Source: WHTX01 sp038255145
GTDB lineage: Bacteria > Actinomycetota > Acidimicrobiia > Acidimicrobiales > CAIXPF01
DNA length: 64,000 nucleotides
Assembly: GCA_038255145.1 (NCBI GenBank)
Contig: JBBSLP010000002.1
Span: 103,953-167,952, forward strand
Direction of reading: 5' to 3'
A model generated the notes under the pieces. That model saw nothing but the letters and a program-made list of their open reading frames with translations, was not told the origin of the DNA and did no database searches. Shown one piece after another: positions 18,242 through 27,400 of this stretch. The position numbers and the translations under genes were made by a program. Within the stretch, counting starts at the first letter, position 1. Every line of letters begins with the position of its first letter.

Positions 18242-19594
18242 GTGCGGCGCCACGGACCACGCCGCTTCCTGCCGCTGAGGCACCCGGCCCAATACGTGGT
18301 GGTGACCTTCGTCGCCGCCAGCCTCGCCGGCGGCGGGCTGCTGATGTTGCCGGCGGCCTCCCAGGGGCCTCGGGGGGCGCCCGCGCTCACGGCGTTGTTC
18401 ACGGCGACGTCCGCGGTGTGCGTCACCGGCCTCGCTGTCGTCGACACCGCCAGCTACTGGAGCACCTTCGGCCAGGTCGTGATCCTGGCGCTGATCCAGG
18501 TCGGCGGCTTCGGCATCATGGCGTTGTCCTCGATGGTCGCGCTCTTCCTCGCCCGCCGTCTCGGGCTGCGTCATCGGGTCGTCGCCGCCGCGCAGACCGG
18601 CTCTCTCGACCTCGGCGACGTCAGGCGGCTGATCGTCGGTGTGGCCCGCTTCAGCCTGGCCGTGGAAACGGTGGTGGCGACGCTGTTGGCGCTGCGGTTC
18701 TTCACCGCGCACGGGGAGCCCGCCGGGCGCGCCGTCTACCTCGGCGTCTTCCACGGCGTGTCCGCCTTCAACAACGCCGGGTTCGCGCTGTACCCGGACA
18801 GCCTCGTCGGTTTCGCTGAGGACCCGATCCTGCTGCTCGTGCTGGCGTCGGCCATCGTCGTCGGGGGCCTCGGGTTCCCCGTCTGTGCCGAGATCGCCCG
18901 GGACCGTCGTCGACCGCAGCGCTGGAGCCTGCACACGAAGGTGACGGTGTTGGCCACCGGTGTGCTGCTCGGAGCGGGCTGGGCGCTCTTCTCGTGGTTC
19001 GAATGGACGAACCCGCGAACATTCGGCCGGTTGTCGACCGGTGACACCGTGGTGAACGGGCTGTTCCAGAGCGTGACGCCGAGGACCGCCGGCTTCAACG
19101 CCATCGACATCGCCGCCCTGCGGGAGCCGTCCATCCTCCTCACCGAGATCCTCATGTTCGTCGGCGGGGGCAGCGGCTCGACGGCGGGAGGCATCAAGGT
19201 CACCACCTTCGCGCTCCTCGGTTGGGTGATGTGGGCCGAGGTCCGCGGCGACCCCGATGTCGTCCTCTTCTCCCGGAGAGTGCCGAACTCTGCCCAGCGC
19301 CAGGCCCTGACGGTGGCCCTGTTGGGGGTGGGCGTGGTCGTGGCGGCCACCATGGCGTTGTTGTCCATCAGCGACCTGGCCCGGGCCGACCTGTTCTTCG
19401 AGACGGTCTCCGCGCTCGGTACGGTGGGACTGTCCACCGGGGTCACCCCCCTGCTGCCCGATGGCGCCAAGGTCCTGGTGGCAGTCCTGATGCTGCTGGG
19501 CCGCGTGGGCCCCGTCACCTTGTTCGCCGCCCTCGTCCTGAGGGAGCGACACCGGTTGTACCGCCATCCCCAGGAAAGGCTGCTCGTTGGCTGA
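18242..19594 (+). CDS. ktrB: TrkH/KtrB-type potassium channel subunit
   Basis: A 450-residue membrane protein of the superfamily of K+ transporters. The four pore loops are visible: SAVCVTGLAV, FNNAGFALYP, TPRTAGFNAID and GTVGLSTGVTP, each flanked by hydrophobic helices as in the M1-P-M2 plan. The glycine-rich GGGSGSTAGGIKVTTF segment is the intramembrane loop that gates the channel in KtrB/TrkH. It starts at GTG 18242 and overlaps the downstream RCK gene by eight bases, so the pair forms one translationally coupled potassium uptake system. The length fits KtrB better than the longer TrkH. Confidence 0.92.
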   Translation: MRRHGPRRFLPLRHPAQYVVVTFVAASLAGGGLLMLPAASQGPRGAPALTALFTATSAVCVTGLAVVDTASYWSTFGQVVILALIQVGGFGIMALSSMVALFLARRLGLRHRVVAAAQTGSLDLGDVRRLIVGVARFSLAVETVVATLLALRFFTAHGEPAGRAVYLGVFHGVSAFNNAGFALYPDSLVGFAEDPILLLVLASAIVVGGLGFPVCAEIARDRRRPQRWSLHTKVTVLATGVLLGAGWALFSWFEWTNPRTFGRLSTGDTVVNGLFQSVTPRTAGFNAIDIAALREPSILLTEILMFVGGGSGSTAGGIKVTTFALLGWVMWAEVRGDPDVVLFSRRVPNSAQRQALTVALLGVGVVVAATMALLSISDLARADLFFETVSALGTVGLSTGVTPLLPDGAKVLVAVLMLLGRVGPVTLFAALVLRERHRLYRHPQERLLVG

Positions 19595-20312
19595 TCGACA
19601 ACGCCGACGCCGGACCCCGTCACTCGGGGCCCGGATCACGCGGGCCACGGTGCCCGCCGAGGCGGGCAGCCAGATCCTGGTGGTGGGCCTGGGGCGGTTC
19701 GGCGGCGCCCTGGCCCAGGAGCTCGTCGCCCTCGGCTTCGAGGTGCTGGGGGTGGACCTCGAGGAGCGCCTGGTCCAGGCGCACGCCGCCCACCTGACCC
19801 ACGTCGTACAGGCGGACACCACCGACCCGGCCACCCTCCGCCAGCTCGGGGCTGCGGACTTCCAGAGCGCGGTCGTCGGCATCGGGACGAACGTCGAGGC
19901 CAGCATCCTCACCACCTCGGCCCTGGTCGACGAAGGGGTCCCCAACATCTGGGCCAAGGCCATCACCGAGTCCCATGGCCGCATCCTCGAGCGGGTGGGC
20001 GCGGACCACGTCGTCTTCCCCGAGCACGACATGGGTCAGCGGGTGGCCCACCTCGTGAGTGGGCGGATGCTCGACTGGTTCCAGCTCGACGAGAGCTTCG
20101 CCATGGTCGAGACGGTCGTGCCCGGTGACTTCGTCGGCCGGACGCTGGGCGAGAGCGGGCTGCGCGACCGATTCGGCCTCACCGTCGTGTGCGTGAAACC
20201 TCACGGCCAGGGGTTCACCTACGCCACGGCAGACACCCTGCTCGCCGCGGGCGACGTGCTGGTGGTGGCGGGCCCGCCCGACAAGGCCGAGCGGTTCGCC
20301 CACATGACGTGA
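19587..20312 (+). CDS. ktrA: KtrA/TrkA-type RCK regulatory subunit
   Basis: A 241-residue peripheral protein with one RCK_N Rossmann domain (ILVVGLGRFGGALAQEL, then GVDLEE at the end of beta-2) and an RCK_C domain near 150-235 (MVETVVPGDFVGRTLGE ... LLAAGDVLVVAGPPDKAERF). It binds nucleotide and gates the membrane subunit encoded immediately upstream. The TTG start at 19587 precedes the stop of that gene by three codons; aggaaagg upstream can act as RBS. The gene runs head-on into truncated genes on the minus strand. Confidence 0.9.
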   Translation: MADRQRRRRTPSLGARITRATVPAEAGSQILVVGLGRFGGALAQELVALGFEVLGVDLEERLVQAHAAHLTHVVQADTTDPATLRQLGAADFQSAVVGIGTNVEASILTTSALVDEGVPNIWAKAITESHGRILERVGADHVVFPEHDMGQRVAHLVSGRMLDWFQLDESFAMVETVVPGDFVGRTLGESGLRDRFGLTVVCVKPHGQGFTYATADTLLAAGDVLVVAGPPDKAERFAHMT

Positions 20313-20329
20313 ACGGTGCGGGCCGGACC

Positions 20330-20567
20330 CAGGGGCGGAGCGACCGCTGCAAATCGCCGGCGACCCAGCGGGCCAGGGTCGACGTGTCACCACCGGCGAA
20401 GGGGGCGAAGTCGGGATCGAGGCGCAGGCGGTCTCGACGGCCCGGGCGGCGACGGCGGCCACGTAGCCCCCGTGCAGCTGGTTCAGCGACGCCCAATTGC
20501 CGGTGAGCTCGGCCCGGTAGGTGCCATCGGCTTGCAACTCGACGGCGGTGTCGGTGGCGAAGCCCAT
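20330..20567 (-). pseudogene. Truncated acyl-CoA thioesterase-like gene (N-terminal fragment)
   Basis: From ATG 20567 the minus strand reads MGFATDTAVELQADGTYRAE ... NWASLNQLHGGYVAAVAARA, the start of a hotdog thioesterase-type protein (GNW then NGGYVAA-like motif). After about 48 residues the frame changes (a continuation with LDPDFAPFAGGDTSTLARW is in another frame), and the rest of the gene is missing against the ktrA end. It follows the MFS remnant directly on the same strand. Confidence 0.55.
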
Positions 20568-21073
20568 CAGTCGACCATTGCGACCAGGGGGGTGGGGGCG
20601 ATAGCACCGGCGGCCCCAGTTACGCCAGCCTTGACCAGGGCCGGTTGCAGCATGCAGATCCCTGCGCTGAGCAGGGCGGCGACCATGGTGAAGATCCAGC
20701 CCCGGTGGAAGCCGGCCAACTCCTGGGCCGGGGTGCTGGGGTGGCCCTGCACGGCGACGAGGATGGCCACCCCGAGGGCGGCCCCGATCTGCCGGGCGGT
20801 GTTGTTCACGGCGCCTCCGAGGGCGTAGCGGGTGGGGGGAAGGGTGGCCACCGCGGCGGCGGACAACACGGGCAGGGTCATGCCGATCGAGCACCCCAGC
20901 AGCACCCCGGCCGGCACCCACAGCGTCCACGGCTGGGCCGTCTCACCGAGCACGAGGATGTACCAGAGCTGGGTGGCCGAGAAGAGCAGGGTGCCGGTGA
21001 CCAGCACCCGGTGGAAGCCGTACTTGGCGGCGGCCCGCCCGGCGGGGCCGGACACGATGGCCACGACCACGGC
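20567..21073 (-). pseudogene. MFS (DHA2-type) transporter, C-terminal fragment
   Basis: About 165 residues correspond to the last five or six helices of a 14-TM drug:H+ antiporter: VVVAIVSGPAGRAAAKYG, VLVTGTLLFSATQLWYILV, VPAGVLLGCSIGMTLPVLS, then LGGAVNNTARQIGAALGVA and WIFTMVAALLSAGICML. The upstream part is absent: at about 21065-21075 the minus-strand gene stops and a plus-strand regulator fragment begins with no spacer. It stops beside the thioesterase start. Confidence 0.75.
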
Positions 21074-21625
21074 GACCTGCGCTTCACCGACCTGCGTCGC
21101 CAGGTGCGGGGCATCACCCCCTCGGTGCTCACCGACCGCCTGCGGTCCCTGTCCGAGCACGGCCTGGTCGAGACGAAGGAGCTGCCCCCGCCGGCGGCCC
21201 GCACCGTCTACGCCACCACCGACCGCGGTCGCGAGGTGGTGCCGGTGCTGCGGGCACTGGCCCGTTTCGGCGTGGCCCTGCTCGAGGAGCCACCCGAGGG
21301 CACCACCCTGCTGCGTCCGGCCTACGCCGTGTACGGGCTGGTGACGCCGTTCTACGACGCCGGCGCCGCGGCGGGGATCGACGAGCGCTACGTGCTGGTG
21401 GTGGATGACGTGGTCATCGAGCTCGACGCCGTAGGCCGGGGCGACCCCGGCCGCCGCCCTGCCGACCTGGTCCTGACCACGTCGGCCCTGGTCCTGCTCG
21501 ACGTCCGTCGCCGGGTGGCCACCTTCGACGAGGTGGTGGCCGATGGCCGAATCGCGGTCGAGGGATCACCGGCGGCGTTGGCCAACTTCACCCGCATCTT
21601 CCGCTTCGGCGTCGCCCGGGTCTGA
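21074..21625 (+). pseudogene. HxlR-type winged-helix regulator with SCP2-like domain, N terminus missing
   Basis: The frame carries RFTDLRRQVRGITPSVLTDR and LRSLSEHGLVETKELPPPA, the recognition helix and wing of an HxlR-type repressor, followed by about 110 residues resembling the sterol-carrier (SCP2) domain often fused to such actinobacterial regulators (VVIELDAVGRG, DLVLTTSALVLLDV, GSPAALANFTRIFRFG). The first 35 or so residues, including the usual CPVARAL-type start, are missing because the sequence joins a reversed MFS fragment. No start codon with RBS is available, so it is probably not expressed as a normal regulator. Confidence 0.75.
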
Positions 21626-21700
21626 AGGTCGGCCACCTTCCGGACCGACCATCGGGCAGACTTCGCCCCAGACACCGGTCGCGACGAAGAGGGCCAAACG

Positions 21701-23212
21701 ATGGCGAGGACGTCCACGGACCTGGGCGAGATCGAGGGCATCGATCTCGACGGGTGCGAGCGCTACGCAGGGATCCGCTACGCCCAGCCCCCCATCGGGG
21801 AGCTGCGCTTCAAGGCGCCGGTCCCGTCGGGACCCTGGGAGGGGGTGTACGACGCCAGCGCGTTCGGCGCTTCCGCCCCCCAGCCGCCCCCGGTGGTGGG
21901 CACGGTGGGGGTCCAGGCTGATCTGCACACCGACGAGGACTGCCTGTTCCTCAACGTGTTCACCCCGTGTGCCGACGGCGGCGCCCGCCCGGTGATGGTG
22001 TGGATCCATGGTGGGGCGTACACCATTGGCTCGGGCGACATCTACGACGGGTCCTCGTTCTGCACCCGGGGTGACGTGGTCGTGGTGACCATGAACTACC
22101 GCCTGGGGGTGCTGGGCTGGATCCCCCTCGAGCACCTCGACCCCACCGATGCCACCCTGGCCGGGGCGGGCAGCAACGGGGTGCGGGATCAGATCGAGTC
22201 ACTGCGCTGGGTGCGGGACAACATCGCCGCCTTCGGTGGCGACCCCGGCAACGTGACCCTGTTCGGCGAGTCGGCCGGCGGCGGTTCGGTGGCTGCGGTG
22301 CTGGCGGCGCCGTCCGCTGACGGGCTGTACCACCGGGCCATCATCCAGTCCGGCCCTCCCGGCTTCGCCCCGCCGTGGCGCCCAGAGCTGTACACGACCG
22401 AGCTGTTGGCCGCCCTGGGCGCCCCTGACGGCGGCATCGACGCCCTGAGGGCCGCCGATGCCGCCGCACTGGTGCAGGCCCAGATCGACATCGGGCTCAT
22501 CGACCGCATGGGCCGCGACCGCGACCACCCTGTGGACGGCACCGGGGTGGGGCCGCACCCCACGGTGGACGGTGTGGTCATCACGGCCACGCCGGCCGAG
22601 GCGGTGCGGGCCAAGGGTGCGGCGGCCGTGCCCCTGCTCATCGGCACCAACGAGGACGAGGGCACGCTGTTCTCGTTGCTGTTGCCGACCGACGTCAGCG
22701 ACGACGAGCTGGCCGCGGCCATGCCCGAGAACATCAGCGATCCCCACGCCCTGTTCCAGGCCTACCGGGAGCGGGAGAACGGCCGGCGGCTGATCATCGA
22801 CCTGATGACCGACGCCGTGTTCCGCATCCCGTCGCTGCGCCTGGCCGACGCCCAGGTCGAGGCGGGGGCCCCGGCGTGGGTGTACCTGTTCACGTGGCGG
22901 ACCCCGGTGTTCGGCGGCCTGTTGGGGGCCACCCATGCGCTGGAGATCCCCTTCGTGTGGGACATGCTGGACGATCCCCAGTGGGGCCTGTTCATCGGCA
23001 CCGACCCGCCCAAGGACCTGGGGGTGGCCATGCAGGACGCCTGGCTGGCCTTCGCCCGCTCGGGTTCGCCCGAGGCCGAGGGCCTGCCCGCCTGGCCCCG
23101 CTACGAGACCGCGGCCCGCCCCACCTTCGAGTTCGGCGACGAACGCCTTGTGGTGGACGACCCCGGCGGCGACCTGCGCCGGCTCTGGTACGACCTGAGC
23201 ACCCCGGCGTAG
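21701..23212 (+). CDS. Type-B carboxylesterase
   Basis: A 503-residue alpha/beta-hydrolase of the carboxylesterase/cholinesterase family hydrolysing carboxylic esters. Landmarks are RYAGIRYAQPPIGELRFKAP, EDCLFLNVFTP, the oxyanion-hole WIHGGAY, and the nucleophile elbow GESAGG with Ser191; the acid is in NEDEG near 315 and the catalytic His is probably in THALEIPFVWD near 411. There is no signal peptide, so it is likely cytoplasmic. ATG 21701 starts the conserved N terminus. It is the only intact gene between two clusters of truncated genes. Confidence 0.93.
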   Translation: MARTSTDLGEIEGIDLDGCERYAGIRYAQPPIGELRFKAPVPSGPWEGVYDASAFGASAPQPPPVVGTVGVQADLHTDEDCLFLNVFTPCADGGARPVMVWIHGGAYTIGSGDIYDGSSFCTRGDVVVVTMNYRLGVLGWIPLEHLDPTDATLAGAGSNGVRDQIESLRWVRDNIAAFGGDPGNVTLFGESAGGGSVAAVLAAPSADGLYHRAIIQSGPPGFAPPWRPELYTTELLAALGAPDGGIDALRAADAAALVQAQIDIGLIDRMGRDRDHPVDGTGVGPHPTVDGVVITATPAEAVRAKGAAAVPLLIGTNEDEGTLFSLLLPTDVSDDELAAAMPENISDPHALFQAYRERENGRRLIIDLMTDAVFRIPSLRLADAQVEAGAPAWVYLFTWRTPVFGGLLGATHALEIPFVWDMLDDPQWGLFIGTDPPKDLGVAMQDAWLAFARSGSPEAEGLPAWPRYETAARPTFEFGDERLVVDDPGGDLRRLWYDLSTPA

Positions 23213-23241
23213 CCCGACAGCAGGGCTGACCTGGCCGAACC

Positions 23242-23273
23242 GTTCAGGCGAATCGATATCGATTCGCCTGAAC
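23242..23273. repeat. 32-base palindrome, copy 2 of 3 (perfect)
   Basis: A perfect inverted repeat without a loop: core GAATCGATATCGATTC extended by arms GTTCAGGC and GCCTGAAC. It lies 30 bases beyond the carboxylesterase stop and 40 bases beyond the end of the convergent MFS remnant, a location that suits a bidirectional terminator, although no T-run follows. Confidence 0.85.
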
Positions 23274-23314
23274 ACGTCCAGCCACAGAGGTACCGGGTTG
23301 CTGTCGGCGTGGGT

Positions 23315-23808
23315 TCAGTGCCCGGCCGCGGCCGCGGCCGCGGCGGCGATGGCCAGCACCGTCCAACCCGATTGGAAGCGGTCCAGGGTGATGCCGCTCT
23401 TCTCGTGCCCCAGCACGGCCACGAGCAGGCCCACGCCGATGACCGAGCCGATCTGGCGGGAGCCGTTGAGCACGGCCGACCCGGTGGCCAACTGCGCCGC
23501 GCGCAGGGTCACCAGCACCCGCCACGACAGGCAGGCCAGGCCGAAGCTGGTGGCCCCGCGGCGATCACGGGACCGGCGCTGAAGCGCTGGCCCAGCCGGC
23601 CTCCGGGGACGGCGAAGATGGCCGCCACCAGGGGGCCGGGGGCGAAGAGCAGGCCGGCGGACAGGGTTGAGTAGTGCCAGGGGCCGGTGAGGAACAGCAC
23701 GTTGCCCAGCAGCACCCCGGCGAAGGTGACCATGAACAGCACGGCCACGGCCGCGGTCACCGCGAACGTTGGGGCCCGGAACATGGGCAGGTCGATCTGG
23801 TCCACGAT
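23315..23808 (-). pseudogene. Second MFS (DHA2-type) transporter remnant, internally deleted and frameshifted
   Basis: The minus strand first reads FRAPTFAVTAAVAVLFMVTF, LLGNVLFLTGPWHYSTLSAG and GGRLGQRFSAGPVIAAG (middle helices), then changes frame near 23510-23580 to RAAQLATGSAVLNGSRQIG and VIGVGLLVAVLG (late helices), ending in a poly-Ala tail encoded by a ggccgc repeat. Compared with the first MFS remnant, roughly 60 residues between these parts are missing. The N-terminal half is absent. It is related to, but distinct from, the fragment at 20567-21073, because both contain the same late segment with different sequence. Confidence 0.7.
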
Positions 23809-23809
23809 C

Positions 23810-23909
23810 GGGCCGAGGACCTGCGCGACCGCGGCGTGGAGCTCACCGGACCGGCCGAGGCCGTCGATGCCCTCACCGCGGGCATGGACGGCCGGGCCCG
23901 GCACCATTA
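23810..23909 (+). pseudogene. Short unidentified coding-like fragment
   Basis: About 33 plus-strand codons (AEDLRDRGVELTGPAEAVDA then LTAGMDGRARHHY) show the codon bias of a real gene and look like the end of a helical protein, but both ends are lost: it abuts the reversed MFS remnant on one side and a membrane-protein fragment in another frame on the other. I do not recognise the family. Confidence 0.3.
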
Positions 23910-24140
23910 TGGGCCACCACCGGCCTCACCGCCGGGGGCAGCCTGTGGTGGCTGGGCATCGTGTGGCTGTTGACCCTGGTGGTCTTCGGTGTCGTGCTCG
24001 TCGTCACCGGGTTCACCGACGCCACCATCGACGACAGCCTGTGGCAGGGCCTGGGGGCCGGTTGGCAACGCTGGGTGGTGTTCGCCGCCGGGGCGAGCAT
24101 GGTGCCCACGTTCGGGCCCATGCTACCGCTGCGGTCGTGA
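23910..24140 (+). pseudogene. Membrane-protein fragment
   Basis: About 76 codons encode two hydrophobic segments: GGSLWWLGIVWLLTLVVFGV with VLVVTGFTDATIDDSLWQGL following, and WVVFAAGASMVPTFGPML. This looks like the first part of an actinobacterial multi-span protein of unknown function. The frame ends at a TGA right where a minus-strand isochorismatase fragment begins, so the rest is lost. Confidence 0.5.
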
Positions 24141-24488
24141 GGTCGGCCTGCTCCTGATCGTGCCCCACGACGGGGTCGCCGTCCTCGGGGGCGATGTTGT
24201 CGATGACGTCGGCGTCCCACGTGCCCCGGTTGAGGATGGCGGGGTCCTTGGGCAGCATCCGGCGCAGGCGAGGCGCAGCGTCGCCGAGGCCGGGTTCGAG
24301 GACGTGGCGGGTGTAGATCACGGGCAGACCGGCGGCCCTTGTGTGGGCGAGCAGGGGCCGGTGCTCGTCGATGACCTCGGCCATGCCCGGCAGGCCCAAC
24401 CCGTACGGCGGCAGGTGCCTCGGGGGTGGCGGAACCCGTTCTGCATGTCGACCACGAGGCCGCCGGAGGAGGGCGCGCCGGATGGCAC
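24141..24488 (-). pseudogene. Isochorismatase-family cysteine hydrolase, truncated and frameshifted
   Basis: From GTG 24488 the minus strand reads GGLVVDMQNGFRHPRG, with the conserved catalytic Asp of the isochorismatase/nicotinamidase family. After a one-base shift near 24415 it continues as LPPYGLGLPGMAEVIDEHRP, AAGLPVIYTRHVLEPG and NRGTWDADVIDNIAPEDGD. It is cut at about 24140, before the Lys and nucleophilic Cys regions, so it cannot be active. It starts four bases after the helicase gene ends on the same strand and may once have been in that transcript. Confidence 0.7.
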
Positions 24489-24492
24489 CACC

Positions 24493-27400
24493 TCAGCTGG
24501 GCGTCCCTGCTCGGCTCCAGTGCTCGGCCCAGGGCACGGTCATCCCGGCAGCCTCGAACGCGGGGGCCACCGCGCCGCGGAAGGGATCGGGCAGGTAGCG
24601 GACGGTGTCGGAGGCAGAGCTGTGCGGCGACATCTCGACCAGGGCGAGCACGGCCCGGTCGCCCAGGTTCAAGCCGGTGAGCATCTCGCTGCGGCTGAAG
24701 TTGAGCTCGGTCTGGCCTGCGCCCGCGGCTTTGACGGTGAGGAAGCGGAGGTGACCGTCGGGCTGGCGTGACGTCAGGGTGAAGCCCCGGTGGGTGCCCG
24801 TAGCCCGCTCAGCCGTCCGGCCCAGGCTGCGCTCCACGTCGAGGACGGCGGACACGGCGCGCTCGTGCGTCGCTCGGCTGGGACCGGGGGCGGCATCGAG
24901 ATCGACCGAGCCGAGCAGGGCGAGCAGCCCGGCGGGCACGACGAGGGCCGCGGCCACGAAAACCGGTGGTTGTGAGGACAGGCGGGCCTCGCGCTCCAAC
25001 TCGGCCAGGCGGCGCTTGCGTCTGGTCTCCATCTCCTCGGCCCGCCTTCGGGCCATCTCCGCGTTCACCCTGGGCTGGCGGCCCGCGTCGGCCTGGCGTT
25101 GGAGGTCGACGGCCTGGCCGTCCCACCAGTCCCGTTCATGGGACAGGCGCCGGTCCACCTCGTCGCTCGTCTTGGCCAGACGGGGAAGGACCTGGCCCCG
25201 CACCTGGGCCAGGTGGGCCGGAATCGAGGTGTCCATCACGGCCTCGAGCGCCCGTTCCTCGACGAGGTCACGATCGCCTTGGCGGGCGATGACGTCCGCC
25301 AGCAGGTCCAGTTCGGCCGCGGTGGCCGGTCGCAGGTCCAGGTAGGGGGCGGGACCGGCCGGTTCGGTGCTGCCGTCCGCGGCCACGGCCACGAACTCGA
25401 AGCGGCGCGACACCGTCGTGCGCTCGCCGCGGCCGTCCTTGACGGCGCTGACGATCGAGTGCTCGTAGGCGACCAGCGTCGCCTCCTGGGTGGCGGGGTC
25501 GTCATCAGCCACCAGGACCGTGCCCTGCTTGAGCACCCCGGCGTTGCGCTCGATGGTGGCGGCGACCACGGTGTCGAGCAGGGGGTGGCCGGGGCAGACC
25601 AGGGCCGCCAGGGCCTGGCCCCGTTCGCCCCGCTGCTCCCGGGCGAAGCAGACCCGCTCGTAGCTTCCCAGCAGGGGTGCGGCCTGGCCGGACCGGCGGT
25701 CATCGGCCCGCAGCTGGGAAGGCACCCGTTGCACCTGGAAGCGGCCAGGTTCGCGCTCGACGGCCCGTCCGCCGAGGCCTTCGAAGGCGGTGAGGAAGAA
25801 CGAGCGCACGTGGTGGGGCTGCAGCCGTTGGGCGGCGGCCTCGTCCATGACGTGGCGCAGCTGCTGGAGCTCGTTGGTGCCGATGACCACGGCATCGAGC
25901 GCGTGCTCCTCGATCAGCTCGGCCAACCCTTCGCCGACCCGTTCGTCGATGACCCGGTCCAGCTCGGCCTGCTTGCCCGGCCGGTCGCCGTAGCGCACGG
26001 CCTCCATGAGCAGCTCACGCAGGGGTCGTCCCCGGAACGCCTCGCCCAGCACGTCGAACACCTGGTCGTCGAGGGCGCGACGTTGCTCCTCGAGCTTGTC
26101 CAGCAAGCGCAGGTAGACGTGGCCCTCACGGGTGTCCTCGGCCACCAGGTTCCACAGGTGGCACACCTCTTCCTGGCCGATGCGGTGGATGCGCCCGAAG
26201 CGCTGCTCGAGGCGGTTCGGGTTCCACGGCAGGTCGTAGTTCACCATCAGGTGGGCCTGCTGCAGGTTGAGGCCCTCCCCGGCGGCGTCGGTGGCCACGA
26301 GCACGCTGCAGTCCTCGTCGTTGGTGAAGCGCTCCTGGGTCCGGCGTCGTTCCTCCCGGCTGTGCCCGCCATGGATGGCCACCACGGCAGCGGGCGAACC
26401 CAACAGCGTGCTGATGCGCTCCACCAGGTAGGTGAGGGTGTCCCGGTGCTCGCTGAAGACGATCAGCTTGCGGTGGCCCCCCTCGGGCCGACGCAGGGCG
26501 GTGCCGTCGAAGAGCGCGGCCAACTGGTTCCACTTGCAGTCCTCGCCCGAGTCGCGCACCCGTCGGGCCAACTCCGTCAGCCTCCCCAGCGAGAGCAGCT
26601 CGGTCTGCAGCTCGGCGATGGTGCGGGCCGTGGACGCGTTGACGACGACCTCGTCCTCCACCTCCTCCAGCTCGGTGCCCAGCTCGTCGACGTCGGGCAC
26701 CGCCGAGGGGTCGTCGGGGTCGGCCAACAGCCGCTCGACCCGGTCCATGGCCGCCGACGCCCCCATGCCGCTGTCACCTGCGGCGCGGGCGTCGGCCAGC
26801 TTCATCTCGAGCTTGGTGCGGCGCCGGTCGAGCGAGCGCCAGATGGCCTGGGGGCTCGAGGCCAGGCGACGTTGCAGCACCGTGAGGGCGAACCCCACGA
26901 CGTTGCCCCGACGGTCTCCCTCGCGGCTCAGCCGGTCAGCCCGGTTCATCTCCTCGCGGACGTACTCGGTGACGGCTTCGTACAGACCGCGCTCGGGGGC
27001 GGAGAGCTCGAAGCGCAGGGTCGATGCCCTCCGCTCGGGGAAGAGGCGGGTGCCGTCGAAGCGGAACAGCTTCTCCTTGACCATGCGGCGCATGAACTCG
27101 CCCGTGTCCACGGTGTGGACGCCGTCGCGGTGCCGGCCGAAGAAGCGGTCGCTGTCGAGCAGGGCCAGCCACAGCTGGAAGTCCTCCTCCTTGCCGGCGT
27201 GGGGGGTGGCGGTCATGAGGAGCAGGTTGCGGGTGGCCGCGCCCACAGCCTCTCCCACCCGGTAGCGCTTGGTCTTGCGCACCTCGAGGCCCATCTGGTG
27301 GGCGCTCATGCGGTGGGCCTCGTCCACCACGACCAGGTCCCACGGTTCGGCGCAGGCTCGCTCGACGAGCACCTCGTTGCGGGCCAGGTGATCGAGTCGG

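Noticed and set aside
20645..21073. N-terminal extension of the HxlR-type regulator
   Set aside because: The extension is the antisense of the MFS fragment; only the part from about 21074 has family similarity.
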